Source of the DNA: a virus
Direction: 5' to 3' (one strand)
Length of the DNA: 21,678 bases
IMG/VR virus record: IMGVR_UViG_3300025217_000002
Span: 1 to 21,678 of that record
The translations under genes and the position numbers were made by a program. Below the pieces are notes generated by a model, which did not search any database, was not told the DNA's origin, and saw nothing but the letters and a program-made list of their open reading frames with translations. This document shows, in pieces, positions 11,912 to 19,817 of the stretch (position 1 is its first letter; every line of letters begins with the position of its first letter).

Positions 11912-13461
11912 GCGGCTTTGCATCCCTGATGGCACCGGTCGGCCCCAAGGCCGAGGGCTTCGTGAACGACCAGCGGTTTTTGACCGCGATCATGGGGCCG
12001 TTCGGGTCGGCGAAGACGACGACGTGCATCCGCAAGATCGTCAACAGCGCCTTCTGGCAGAATCCGGGGCCCGATGGCGTGCGCCGGGTGCGCTGGTGCT
12101 GCATCCGCGACACCTATGGCCAGCTGGAAGCGAACGTGATGAAATCATGGTTCGCCTGGTTCCCGAAAACCAAGAATAACTGGCATGGCGGGCTGATGCA
12201 GCACACGCTGCGCTTCGACGTGATCGACGGCACGGGCCAGCCCTGCCAGATCGAGATCGAAATGCTGTTCCGCGCGATGGGCGACCAGAAGGCGGAAGAC
12301 GTGCTGAAGGGGCTGGAGCTGACCGGCCTGTGGCTCAACGAAACCGACACGCTGGACCAGAGCGTCTTCCTGTTCGGCTGGCCGCGCACGGGCCGCTATC
12401 CGCCGGCCAAGATGGGCGGGTGCCAGTGGCGCGGCGTGATCGCCGATTTCAACGCGCCCGACATCGACAATTGGACCTATGATTTCTTCGTCGAGGGCAA
12501 GCTGGGCCTGAATGAAGAGCAGGAAAACCAGCTGAAAGAGGTGCTGGGGCCGCGCTTCGGCATCGGTTACTGGAGGCAGCCCGGCGGCCTGTCGAAAGAC
12601 CCGCCGCCCGAGAATATCCAGAACCTGCCCGAAGGCTATTATGAGGGCCTGCTGCTGGCCTATGCCAACCAGCCCAATTATCTGCGCCGGTTCGTGCATA
12701 ACGAGTTCGGCGCGGTGCGGAACGGCCAGCCCGTCTTCCCCGAGTTCAACGAGCAGATGCACGTCGCGCGCGAGCCGATCACGCCCGACCCTAATCTGCC
12801 GTTGCTGGCGGGGCTGGACGGCGGCCGCACCCCGGCGATGATCTTTGCCCAGCTGAGCGACATGGACCAGCTGCGCGTGCTGGGCGAGCTGGTGCTGTTC
12901 GATCCCAAGCAGAAGGGCGAACTGGCCCGGCTGGGTCCGACCGCCTTCGCCGAAATCGCCCGCGAGTTTATGGGGCGGCGCTGGCCCAATCTGCGCTTTG
13001 GCCGGGGTTTCTATGACCCCGCCGCCGATTTCGGCGAGTTTGACGATGCCGGCACCTGGATGGACATTTTCAAGCGGACATTCGGCGGCGAGTGGCGGCC
13101 GGGCGGCCGCGATGGCAACCGGCTGGAGCCGCGGCTGGAAGCGGTGCGCAAGCGGCTGAACCGATCGCCGGGCGGCCAGCCCGCCTATCTGCTGGACCCC
13201 AGCTGTTCGATGCTGCGCCGGGGCTTTACCGCGGGCTACATCATCGAGCGGATCAAGACGAGCGCGGGCGACCGATTCCGCGACATGCCCAGCAAGAATG
13301 ATTTCAGCCATTCGCAGGACGGCAACCAGTATCTGTGCCTGGGGCTGGAGGAGATGCGCGGGCGCATCATCGACGACATGGACCGCCGGTCGGCCGCGCG
13401 CAAGGCGCCGGGGCCGCGCGTGTCCTACGGCAGCGGATATTTCAGCCAGAGGGGGCACTGA
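11908..13461 (+). CDS. terL: Terminase large subunit (517 aa)
   Basis: The ATPase part carries a Walker A variant GPFGSAKTT (about residues 30-38) and a Walker B with catalytic glutamate in LTGLWLNETD (Glu about 145). The C-terminal RNase H-like nuclease has metal-binding aspartates in LLAGLDGGRTPAMIF (about 302) and YDPAADFGEFD (about 370). Together they pump DNA into the procapsid and cut it. Length is normal for this family. A TTG at 11908 overlaps the upstream stop (TTGA), suggesting coupled translation; an ATG at 11929 is the alternative start. Neither has a strong ribosome site. It lies between the small-terminase region and the portal module. Confidence 0.92.
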   Translation: MSGFASLMAPVGPKAEGFVNDQRFLTAIMGPFGSAKTTTCIRKIVNSAFWQNPGPDGVRRVRWCCIRDTYGQLEANVMKSWFAWFPKTKNNWHGGLMQHTLRFDVIDGTGQPCQIEIEMLFRAMGDQKAEDVLKGLELTGLWLNETDTLDQSVFLFGWPRTGRYPPAKMGGCQWRGVIADFNAPDIDNWTYDFFVEGKLGLNEEQENQLKEVLGPRFGIGYWRQPGGLSKDPPPENIQNLPEGYYEGLLLAYANQPNYLRRFVHNEFGAVRNGQPVFPEFNEQMHVAREPITPDPNLPLLAGLDGGRTPAMIFAQLSDMDQLRVLGELVLFDPKQKGELARLGPTAFAEIAREFMGRRWPNLRFGRGFYDPAADFGEFDDAGTWMDIFKRTFGGEWRPGGRDGNRLEPRLEAVRKRLNRSPGGQPAYLLDPSCSMLRRGFTAGYIIERIKTSAGDRFRDMPSKNDFSHSQDGNQYLCLGLEEMRGRIIDDMDRRSAARKAPGPRVSYGSGYFSQRGH

Positions 13462-13462
13462 C

Positions 13463-13699
13463 ATGGGTTTGGCCAAGGCGCTCATTTCGCCGGTCTTCGC
13501 GATCGCCAGCAATCTGTTTTCGCGTCCCAAGGTGAAGACGCCGCAGGCGCAGCCGCTGCCGACGCGCAACGAGGCGGCCGAGCGCGCTGCCCTGAATGAC
13601 GAGCTGGCCCGGCGTCAGGGGACGCGGGCCAACCAGCGCACCGGTTACGGCGGCGCGGAAGCGAGCACGGGGGCCAAGACCAGCCTGTTGGGCCGGTAA
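13463..13699 (+). CDS. Small phage morphogenesis-associated protein (78 aa)
   Basis: The product starts with an amphipathic to hydrophobic helix (MGLAKALISPVFAIASNLF), has a basic Pro/Gln linker and a charged helix (NEAAERAALNDELARRQGTR), and ends in GAKTSLLGR. Small proteins with a hydrophobic N-terminus and a G-x-x-(S/T)-(L/I)-L C-terminal motif occur beside the portal gene of many temperate podophages; their role is not established. A GAGGGGG site lies a few bases upstream of the ATG, which follows the terminase stop almost directly. Confidence 0.7.
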   Translation: MGLAKALISPVFAIASNLFSRPKVKTPQAQPLPTRNEAAERAALNDELARRQGTRANQRTGYGGAEASTGAKTSLLGR

Positions 13700-13714
13700 G
13701 CGAAAGGACGGACG

Positions 13715-14380
13715 ATGGAAGAGAAGATCAAGACATTGAGCGATGGCACGCTGGACGAGATGCGCCAGGCCCTGGGTGATCTGGATGGTGCGGAGCTGGC
13801 GGCGCTGAAAGCGGCCGAGCAGGCGAAGGGCAACAAGGCGCGCGCAGGGGCGCTGGAAATGATTGACAGCGCGCTGGCCGATCTGGAACCCGCCGACGCG
13901 CCCGACGCGCCCGACGCGCCCGACGCGCCCGACGCGCCCGACGCGCCCGACGCGCCCGACGCGCCCGACGCGCCCGCGGCCAAGCCGCAGCGCATCGTGT
14001 TGCTGATCCCGGCGTCGCCATCCGAGCGGGCCGAGCTGATCGCGCGGCTGGAAGATGCGCTGGCCGCTGGCGATAGCGTGGCGATCGTCTTCGCCGATGC
14101 GGATGGCGAGCTGTTGCCGGTGCCGCCGATCGAGGCGCGTCCGAGCGATTTCCAGCGTTTCGCCGGCAGCGTTGCGCGCCTGGTCTACAAGCCGTCGATC
14201 GAGCTGGGCATGGCCCTGCCGACGGTAGCCGTGCGCCAGGCCTTCCTGCTGGTCGAGCCGAAGATGGCGGATGACGGGCCGACGGCGGTGGCCGTATGCC
14301 GCCTGACCGCCGACCTGCATGCCGGCGGCGGCCGCAAGGCCGAGATACCGGACGGGAACCTGCTTTTCAGCCTGGGCTGA
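13715..14380 (+). CDS. Hypothetical structural-module protein with nine DAP repeats (221 aa)
   Basis: An N-terminal helical region (residues 1-60, MEEKIKTLSDGTLDEMRQAL) is joined by nine tandem Asp-Ala-Pro triplets (residues 61-87) to a C-terminal alpha/beta domain of about 130 residues (QRIVLLIPASPSERAELIAR onwards). The DAP linker is encoded by nine identical 9-bp units and should be stiff and extended. An AAAGGACGG site precedes the ATG. It lies between terminase and portal genes, so it is made with head proteins, but no family is recognised. The two-domain tethered layout suggests an adaptor. Confidence 0.75.
   Translation: MEEKIKTLSDGTLDEMRQALGDLDGAELAALKAAEQAKGNKARAGALEMIDSALADLEPADAPDAPDAPDAPDAPDAPDAPDAPDAPAAKPQRIVLLIPASPSERAELIARLEDALAAGDSVAIVFADADGELLPVPPIEARPSDFQRFAGSVARLVYKPSIELGMALPTVAVRQAFLLVEPKMADDGPTAVAVCRLTADLHAGGGRKAEIPDGNLLFSLG
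13895..13975 (+). repeat. Nine perfect tandem copies of GACGCGCCC
   Basis: Nine identical 9-bp units run without interruption in frame and encode (DAP)9. Perfect identity at the DNA level, not only at the protein level, implies recent slippage or expansion, so copy number may vary between isolates without breaking the frame. Confidence 0.97.
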
Positions 14381-14450
14381 TCGCTTTCGTCTGCTGCCCC
14401 TGCGCTCGGGGTGGCAGGCGGGACTGGCGGGGCGCGCACGGGGGTGGAGC

Positions 14451-16109
14451 ATGTTCGACGCACAACAGATCATCAAGGATCAGGAGGCGATGGCGCAGGA
14501 GCGTCGTCCCTTCGAGACGTTGATGCAGGAGTGCGCCGAGCTGCTTTTGCCCCGCCAGTCCAATTTTCGCAATCTGGCCCAGATGCAGCAGGGCCAGAAT
14601 TTGCAGACGCGCATTTTCGACGAATATGCCCAGCAGGCGCTGGAGCAGGGCGTTTCGCTGTTCGAGGGCTATGTTATGCCGCGCGGCCAGATTTGGCAGC
14701 GCTGGGAGATTGACGACGAGGATCTGATGAAGATCCAGCGGGTGCGCGCCTGGTGCGACCGAAAAAACGCCCAGCTGTTCGCGCTGCGCAACGATCCGCG
14801 CAGCGGCTTTGCCGGCCAGGTGCATGAAAGCGTCGCGTCGCTCTTCTGCTTCGGCATGCAGTCGACATGGCCGGATATCCGCCGGGACATGGCGGGGCGT
14901 CCGGTCGGCCTGTCCTACAAGAGCGAGTTCATCGGCCAGACATTCGTGCGCGAGGACGCCAATGGCCTGATCGACACGATCCACAACGCGTTTTCGCTGC
15001 ATGCGCGGCAGGCGGCAGCCAAATGGGGCACCGCCGCGCCCGAAGCGGTCAAGAAGGCGATGCGCGACGATCAGCCCGACGCCGTGATCGAGTTCATCCA
15101 TGTGATCGCGCCCAACCGCCGGTTCGAGCCGGGTCAGCTCGACGCATCGGGCAAGCCGATCGCGGGCGCGTTCCTGTGCAAGACAGGCGGCGCGGAGATT
15201 TTCCAGACGGGTGGTTACAGGGTGATGCCGCGCATCGTGTCGCGGTTCATCAATGCACCCAATGAGAGCTATGGCCGGTGTCCGGCCTTTACCATCCTGC
15301 CGGCGGTGCGGGCAACGCAGCAGATGATGGTGGACATCATGGTCGCGTCCGAACTGTCGGCGCGGCCGCCGATGGGCGCGCATAGCGACATGGAAGATCG
15401 CATGGTCCGCTATGCCGCCGGTGAGATCACCTATGGCGCGATCGACAGCCGGGGCCAGCAGATGCTGCGTCCGCTGATCGAGGGCGCGGACCTGCAGGGC
15501 GCGATGGCGATGCTGGACAAGCTGCACGGCCATATCGACCGGGCCTTCTATGTCGACATGCTCCAGATCCGCAACGAGATGAAGAGTCATGTCACCGACA
15601 GCCAGCTTTACCAGCGGGACGAGGAAAAGGGCATGCTGCTGGGCCCGTTCGCGACGCAGGAAACCGAATGGCTGTCGCCGATGCAGGAGCGCGAGATCGA
15701 CCTGATGGACGAGCTGGGCCTGCTGGACGACATGCCGGGCGAGGTGCAGGAGGCAATGGAAGACGGGATCGGCCTGCGCACCGTCTATGACAATGGCCTG
15801 TCGCGCGCGCAGGAAGCGGGCGCAGCCGCCGGCTATTTCCGCATGCGCGAGCAATATGCCGGGGTGGCGCAGAATGACCCGGAAGCCTGGGCCGCGTTCA
15901 ACCGCAAATATCCGCCCGACAAGGTGCTGGACAAGCTGGGCCGCATCAACGGCGTGCCGGCCAGCTGGGAAGCGACCGACGAAGAACGTGCGGCGGCCGA
16001 GGAGGCGGATGCGAACCGCCAGAGCGCGCAGGACATGCTGGCGATGCTGGGCCCGGTCAGCGATGCGGCGAAAAATCTGAGCGCGGCGGTGCCTGCCAAT
16101 GCCGCGTGA
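14451..16109 (+). CDS. Portal protein, podovirus head-to-tail connector family (552 aa)
   Basis: Length, position directly after the terminase genes, and sequence pattern match the head-tail connector (portal) family of T7-like and BPP-1-like podophages. The N-terminal helix reads RRPFETLMQECAELLLPRQS, a LFEGYVMPRGQIWQRWEID segment follows near 70-90, then a long mixed region, and a helical C-terminus rich in Ala and Glu. Twelve copies form the ring through which DNA enters and leaves the head. The ATG at 14451 follows a GGGGTGGAG site; a frame extending to 14319 overlaps the previous gene and is not used. Its stop is overlapped by 11 bases by the next gene. Confidence 0.9.
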   Translation: MFDAQQIIKDQEAMAQERRPFETLMQECAELLLPRQSNFRNLAQMQQGQNLQTRIFDEYAQQALEQGVSLFEGYVMPRGQIWQRWEIDDEDLMKIQRVRAWCDRKNAQLFALRNDPRSGFAGQVHESVASLFCFGMQSTWPDIRRDMAGRPVGLSYKSEFIGQTFVREDANGLIDTIHNAFSLHARQAAAKWGTAAPEAVKKAMRDDQPDAVIEFIHVIAPNRRFEPGQLDASGKPIAGAFLCKTGGAEIFQTGGYRVMPRIVSRFINAPNESYGRCPAFTILPAVRATQQMMVDIMVASELSARPPMGAHSDMEDRMVRYAAGEITYGAIDSRGQQMLRPLIEGADLQGAMAMLDKLHGHIDRAFYVDMLQIRNEMKSHVTDSQLYQRDEEKGMLLGPFATQETEWLSPMQEREIDLMDELGLLDDMPGEVQEAMEDGIGLRTVYDNGLSRAQEAGAAAGYFRMREQYAGVAQNDPEAWAAFNRKYPPDKVLDKLGRINGVPASWEATDEERAAAEEADANRQSAQDMLAMLGPVSDAAKNLSAAVPANAA

Positions 16110-16458
16110 CGCGCGCCTGCCGTCGATCACGGCGGAGCTGTTCGCCGTGCAGCAGGGGGCCGAAAGCAATTCGGTCCGCGCCCAGCGTCATGCGCGCCAG
16201 CAGGTGGATGTCCACCGCGCCTATCAGCGACTGTTCTTCGACGAAGGCGGCCGCCTGACCGAGGCGGCGCGGCTGGTGCTGTTCGACATCATGGAGGAGG
16301 CCGCGATCGGCCTGGCCAGCCCGTCGCTGGACCATGCCGAGCTGGCCGCGAAGGAAGGCAAGCGCCGGCTGGCGCTGCACATCATCGGCCGTTTCCAGCT
16401 TTCCGAGGAACGGCTGCGGACACTTGAGCGACAATTGAACCAGGAGGAAGAAGAATGA
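16099..16458 (+). CDS. Bbp19-like small phage protein (119 aa)
   Basis: After a short N-terminus, residues 35-100 (VDVHRAYQRLFFDEGGRLTE, then AARLVLFDIMEEAAIG) match the pattern of Bbp19-like proteins first noted in Bordetella phage BPP-1, which sit right after the portal gene. The product is helical and ends in a run of glutamates. It begins inside the portal gene (11-base overlap) and its stop overlaps the scaffold start as ATGA, so portal, this protein and scaffold are made in sequence. The exact function is not known to me. Confidence 0.7.
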   Translation: MPRDARLPSITAELFAVQQGAESNSVRAQRHARQQVDVHRAYQRLFFDEGGRLTEAARLVLFDIMEEAAIGLASPSLDHAELAAKEGKRRLALHIIGRFQLSEERLRTLERQLNQEEEE

Positions 16459-17333
16459 GCGACACCCCGGCGCCTGCGCCTACGCCAACCCCAGCGCCTA
16501 CCCCGACGCCGACGCCAGCCCCGGCTCCAACGCCCACGCCCACGCCTTCGCCGACGCCCGCACCTGCTCCGTTGCTGCGGGATCCTGCGCCAGCCCCGTC
16601 AGGCGAGCAGCTGCCCGAATGGATGGGCGGCCTGCCGGACGATCTGAAGGGCGACGCGACGCTGCGCCGGTTCGGATCGATCGAGGATCTGGCCAAGGGC
16701 CATATCGAGGCGCACCGCATGGCCAAGTCCAAAGTGCCGCTGCCCAAGGATGGCGACGCCGACAGTTTTGGCCGGTTCGCCGCGGCGATCCGTCCCGAGA
16801 CGCCGGACGCCTACAGCTTCAACATTCCCGAGGGGCACGACAGCAGCCTGGCCGATGCGATGCGGCCGATCTTCCACCAGGCAGGGCTACACGCCGAATC
16901 CGCCAAGATCCTGGTCGATGGGTGGAATGCCCATATGGACCAGCTGACCCAGGCGGCGGACCAGAAGGGCAAGGATGAACTGGCCGGGCTGGAAGCGGAG
17001 ATGGGCCGCGACGAGTTTGCCAAGGGCAAGCAGGCGGCGGTCAACATGCTCAACAAGCTGGGCTTGCCCAGCGATTTCGAGAATGACATGGCCCGCTTCA
17101 TCGGCGGCGGCAACACGCTGCGCATGTTGTTCAGCCTGGCCGACCGGATGGGCGAGCTGGGCCGAGTCGATCCCACCGACATCAAGATCACGACGGGCCA
17201 GCTGAAGCCGGCGGAGGCGATGGCGGAGGCCCGGCGCATGATCCAGGACAAGGAAATTGCGCCCAAGCTGGCTATCGCCGGGAGCGCGGAAAAGGCCCGC
17301 TATGACGAGTTGGTGAAGATCGGCGGCCAATAG
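16455..17333 (+). CDS. Scaffolding protein (292 aa)
   Basis: The gene sits between portal and major capsid genes, the usual place of the scaffold. Residues 5-50 are a low-complexity Pro/Ala/Thr tract. A conserved-looking core (LPEWMGGLPDDLKGDATLRR, FGSIEDLAKGHIEAHRMAK) and long helices follow, with a C-terminal helical part ending KARYDELVKIGG. Scaffolds of this kind guide assembly of the capsid shell and are then released. Start by ATGA overlap with the preceding gene is firm. The tract length is unusual compared with the more compact core. Confidence 0.82.
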   Translation: MSDTPAPAPTPTPAPTPTPTPAPAPTPTPTPSPTPAPAPLLRDPAPAPSGEQLPEWMGGLPDDLKGDATLRRFGSIEDLAKGHIEAHRMAKSKVPLPKDGDADSFGRFAAAIRPETPDAYSFNIPEGHDSSLADAMRPIFHQAGLHAESAKILVDGWNAHMDQLTQAADQKGKDELAGLEAEMGRDEFAKGKQAAVNMLNKLGLPSDFENDMARFIGGGNTLRMLFSLADRMGELGRVDPTDIKITTGQLKPAEAMAEARRMIQDKEIAPKLAIAGSAEKARYDELVKIGGQ

Positions 17334-17335
17334 GC

Positions 17336-17362
17336 TTGACGAACTTTTCCATTTGATACATT
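17336..17362 (+). promoter_or_regulatory. Weak candidate promoter before the capsid gene
   Basis: TTGACG (17336-17341) and TACATT (17357-17362) lie just after the scaffold stop in a locally AT-rich stretch. The 15-bp spacing is short; with 17 bp the -10 would be CATTTT. An extra promoter would let the capsid gene be made in large amounts. Confidence 0.35.
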
Positions 17363-17378
17363 TTTCCGCCGGGCCATC

Positions 17379-17480
17379 GGGGGAGCGGCCTGCCGCTTCC
17401 CCATCCCGTCCGGCCATCCCGCCCCGCGTTTCTGCGAAGAAGCGCGGGCGGCCCCGGTGCTGACCCGCCAAAGTGGCGGG
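17379..17480 (+). other. Three consecutive hairpins between scaffold and capsid genes
   Basis: Hairpin 1 pairs GGGGGAGCGG (17379-17388) with CCGCTTCCCC (17393-17402), loop CCTG. Hairpin 2 pairs CCGCGTTTCT with AGAAGCGCGG around a GCGA loop (about 17427-17450). Hairpin 3 pairs CCCGCCA with TGGCGGG around AAG (about 17464-17480). None is followed by a U-tract. They may slow or partly stop transcription, or protect the capsid message. Confidence 0.55.
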
Positions 17481-17499
17481 CGCCCCAAGCACAGCGACA

Positions 17500-17516
17500 T
17501 GTGCCAGATAGGCCCA
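17500..17516. promoter_or_regulatory. Operator-like site O5 (degenerate)
   Basis: TGTGCCAGATAGGCCCA matches O4 at 15 of 17 positions, but one arm is imperfect (GGCCCA for GGCACA). It lies 66 bases before the capsid ATG. It may be a weak repressor site or a chance or decayed copy. Confidence 0.4.
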
Positions 17517-17581
17517 GCGTCCGCTGCCATCCCTGTCGAAAATCACGCGAACCGTCATTTTTGACCGAAGGGATTGCCATC

Positions 17582-18496
17582 ATGGCAGACGAGAATTGGC
17601 CGGAAGGCACGCGCACTACCAGCTTCCAGCTGGCGGTGGAATATGAACTGAACGCCACGCCCGGCAAGCTGTCGCCGCTGGTCGGCGGATCGGGCACGTT
17701 CAGCGACAAGTCGGTCGAGATCACCGACCGTTTCGGCGACATCTATCTGGAAGACAAGACGGGCCGGAACGAGGACACCAACCACACCGATATCGATCAT
17801 AGCCGGCGCTGGATCAAGAAGCCGAAGTCGGCCGATAACGGCGTGCTGCTGGACCGCGACGACGTGAAGGCCACGCGCGTCGACATCAAGTCGCCGATCG
17901 CCGTCCAGGCCGGCAAGGGTGCCCGCCGCTACCATGACGATATGTGGATCGTCGGTTATTTCGGCAATGCCTGGGTCGGTGAAACCGGCGACACGGCGGT
18001 GCCGTTCAAGGCCGCCAACATCATCCCGCACGGCAATACCGGCTTCACCAAGGCGAAGCTGCTTGATGCGCGCGAGATGATGAACCTCAACGATGTCGAT
18101 ATCGAAGCGGAGATGCCGATCATCCTGCTCGATCCGCAGTCGGAAACCGAGCTGCTCCAGATCGAGGAATATGTGAACTCCGATTATCAGGAGGGGCATC
18201 CGCTGGTGCGCGGCGAGATCAAGCCGTGGCTGGGCTTCCGCTTCGTGCGGACCAACCTGACCAGCGCCCGCGCCTACAAGCGCGGTTCGTCGCTGCTGGT
18301 GCCCGAAGCCGGCGCGGTTGCGCTGCCCTGCTTCGTGCCGAGCGGCCTGTATCGCGGCGTGTGGGAAGAGTTTTTCGGCTCGATCGACAAGCTGCCGGGC
18401 AAGAAGTTCAGCTGGCAGATCTATGTCGAGGCCTGCTCGGCCGTGACCCGCGTCCATGAGGACAAGTGCTACCAGATCATCGTCAAGCATAGCTGA
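17582..18496 (+). CDS. Major capsid protein (304 aa)
   Basis: Position after the scaffold gene, size and pattern match the major head protein of temperate podophages (phage capsid family distinct from HK97 gp5 in sequence but expected to share its fold). The N-terminus begins MADENWPEGTRTTSFQLAVE; later segments include RRYHDDMWIVGYFGNAWVGE and a terminal YVEACSAVTRVHEDKCYQII. The ATG at 17582 is chosen with a GAAGGGA site upstream; a frame extending to 17501 runs through the operator-like site. Many copies form the shell around the genome. The long leader before it suggests special control of its level. Confidence 0.85.
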   Translation: MADENWPEGTRTTSFQLAVEYELNATPGKLSPLVGGSGTFSDKSVEITDRFGDIYLEDKTGRNEDTNHTDIDHSRRWIKKPKSADNGVLLDRDDVKATRVDIKSPIAVQAGKGARRYHDDMWIVGYFGNAWVGETGDTAVPFKAANIIPHGNTGFTKAKLLDAREMMNLNDVDIEAEMPIILLDPQSETELLQIEEYVNSDYQEGHPLVRGEIKPWLGFRFVRTNLTSARAYKRGSSLLVPEAGAVALPCFVPSGLYRGVWEEFFGSIDKLPGKKFSWQIYVEACSAVTRVHEDKCYQIIVKHS

Positions 18497-18565
18497 CGGG
18501 TCGCCGGGACGGCGGCCGCGGTCGCCATCCCGTATTTCTTCAGCCCCACGGGGAAGGAACGGAAC

Positions 18566-19000
18566 ATGGCAAAGATTTACGGAAAGACGCTGACCGCCGT
18601 GCTGAGTGGCGCGGCCGATGCGCTGGCGCCGGGCAGCAGTGTCAATGCTGGCATGCGGGTCCATCGCGAGGTTTTCGACCTGGCCAGCCCGGATGCGTCG
18701 GCCGCCGACATTCTGGTGCTGGCCAAGCCGCGCAATGGCGATGTGATCCTGGGCTTCAAGCTCAGCAGCTCGGTCGACCTGTCGGCGATGACGATCAAGA
18801 TCGGCACCGCCGCCGACGACGATTATTACATGACGGCCGTGGCCGGCCCCGCGACCCCTGGCGTAACCAAGGAAGTGGGCCTGACCAGCGGTATCGACGA
18901 CGGCCCGCTGGCCAGCGCGGTCGAGATACTGGGCGTGCTGGGCGGGACCGTTCCCGCCGCCGGCATCCTGGTCGTCCAGACCATCGTTTCCCACCGTTGA
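18566..19000 (+). CDS. Probable head accessory (decoration) protein (144 aa)
   Basis: The product is beta-rich with many Ala, Gly and Asp residues (MAKIYGKTLTAVLSGAADAL, then VILGFKLSSSVDLSAMTIKI and AAGILVVQTIVSHR). It has no cysteine and no membrane span. Genes in this position, between capsid and tail tubular A, often encode small capsid-associated proteins in podophages. A strong AAGGAACGG site lies before the ATG, fitting high expression. A perfect GC-rich hairpin follows ten bases after the stop. The decoration role is inferred from place and composition, not from a recognised family. Confidence 0.7.
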   Translation: MAKIYGKTLTAVLSGAADALAPGSSVNAGMRVHREVFDLASPDASAADILVLAKPRNGDVILGFKLSSSVDLSAMTIKIGTAADDDYYMTAVAGPATPGVTKEVGLTSGIDDGPLASAVEILGVLGGTVPAAGILVVQTIVSHR

Positions 19001-19010
19001 TCGGTGGTTC

Positions 19011-19032
19011 GCCCGCTGCCCCGGCAGCGGGC
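19011..19032 (+). terminator. GC-rich terminator-like hairpin after the accessory gene
   Basis: GCCCGCTGCC (19011-19020) and GGCAGCGGGC (19023-19032) are exact inverted repeats separated by CC; folding would open the inner pairs to make a loop. It is followed by GGTGTTTC, with only a short T run, so it is at best a partial terminator. It marks the end of the highly expressed head genes. Confidence 0.55.
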
Positions 19033-19138
19033 GGTGTTTCCCGCCGCTGATCTGGCGGTGGGTGGGCGCGCCGTCGCAGCGGTCTTTCCGGTTATCCTTC
19101 CTGGGGCCGGAAATGCCGGGATTGGAAACCCGCGACGG

Positions 19139-19171
19139 CGCGTCCTTCTGATTTTCAGGAGGGCGCGTTTT
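19139..19171 (+). terminator. Intrinsic-terminator-like hairpin covering the tail tubular A ribosome site
   Basis: CGCGTCCTTCTG (19139-19150) pairs with CAGGAGGGCGCG (19156-19167) over 12 bp including two G-U pairs, loop ATTTT, followed directly by TTTT (19168-19171). This is a textbook intrinsic terminator shape. The 3' arm contains AGGAGG, the Shine-Dalgarno for the TTG start at 19170, so the hairpin also hides the ribosome site. Either way it should lower tail protein expression relative to capsid. Confidence 0.7.
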
Positions 19172-19811
19172 GGCCAATATCGTGACATCGCAGACGCGGA
19201 TCGCCAATCGCGCCTTCATCCTGCTGGGAACGACCGCCCGCATCACGAGCGTCGATGATCCCGATCCGCTGGCGATCCAGACCAAGGATCTGTGGCATGA
19301 GAGCCGGCGCCAGATATTGGTGGCACATCCGTGGAATTGCGCGATCCGGCGGGCGCGGTTGAACAAGGCGGGCACGGTTCCCGCCTTCGGCTATAGCGCG
19401 CAGTTCCAGCTGCCTGCCGACAATCTGCGCTGGTTGCCATGGGTGACCGGCGATTGCGACTGGTTCGAGGGCGAGGAGGAGGGCGGCGCCATCCTGTCCA
19501 ACGAGGCCGGGCCGATCAACATCCGCTACATTGCCGATATCGAGGATGTGACCAAATGGTCCGCCCATGTCCAGTTGCTGATGGCCTATCGACTGGCCTG
19601 GGATCTGTGCGAAAGCGCGACCCAGATCAGCGGCAATGTCGATGAAGCCCGGATCGCCTATGAAGGGCAGGACGGGCGCGGCGGATATCTGGCCGAAGCG
19701 CGCCGGCTGGATGGCATGGCAACCGGGCGACGCGCGAATGACAGCGCCCGCGCGGGATCGCGCTGGCTGGATGGCTATGCCGGCGGGCGACGGCCGCCGG
19801 AGGTGTGGTAA
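19170..19811 (+). CDS. Tail tubular protein A-like (gp11 of T7 type, 213 aa)
   Basis: The N-terminus (TRIANRAFILLGTTARITSV) has the characteristic N-(R/K)-A-x-x-x-L-G-x-x-x-I-x-S-x-D pattern of tail tubular A proteins, followed by a WHESRRQILVAHPWNCAIRR segment typical of the family. Twelve copies form the ring between portal and nozzle. The TTG at 19170 is chosen because a perfect AGGAGG lies seven bases upstream and residues right after it match the family start. Length fits the family. The message start is inside a terminator-like hairpin. The next gene, seven bases on, encodes the nozzle partner. Confidence 0.85.
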   Translation: MANIVTSQTRIANRAFILLGTTARITSVDDPDPLAIQTKDLWHESRRQILVAHPWNCAIRRARLNKAGTVPAFGYSAQFQLPADNLRWLPWVTGDCDWFEGEEEGGAILSNEAGPINIRYIADIEDVTKWSAHVQLLMAYRLAWDLCESATQISGNVDEARIAYEGQDGRGGYLAEARRLDGMATGRRANDSARAGSRWLDGYAGGRRPPEVW

Positions 19812-19817
19812 CCGCCC

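Noticed and set aside
14367-16169. 600-aa minus-strand open frame over the portal gene
   Set aside because: Shadow of the portal gene; composition typical of antisense reading of GC-rich coding DNA.
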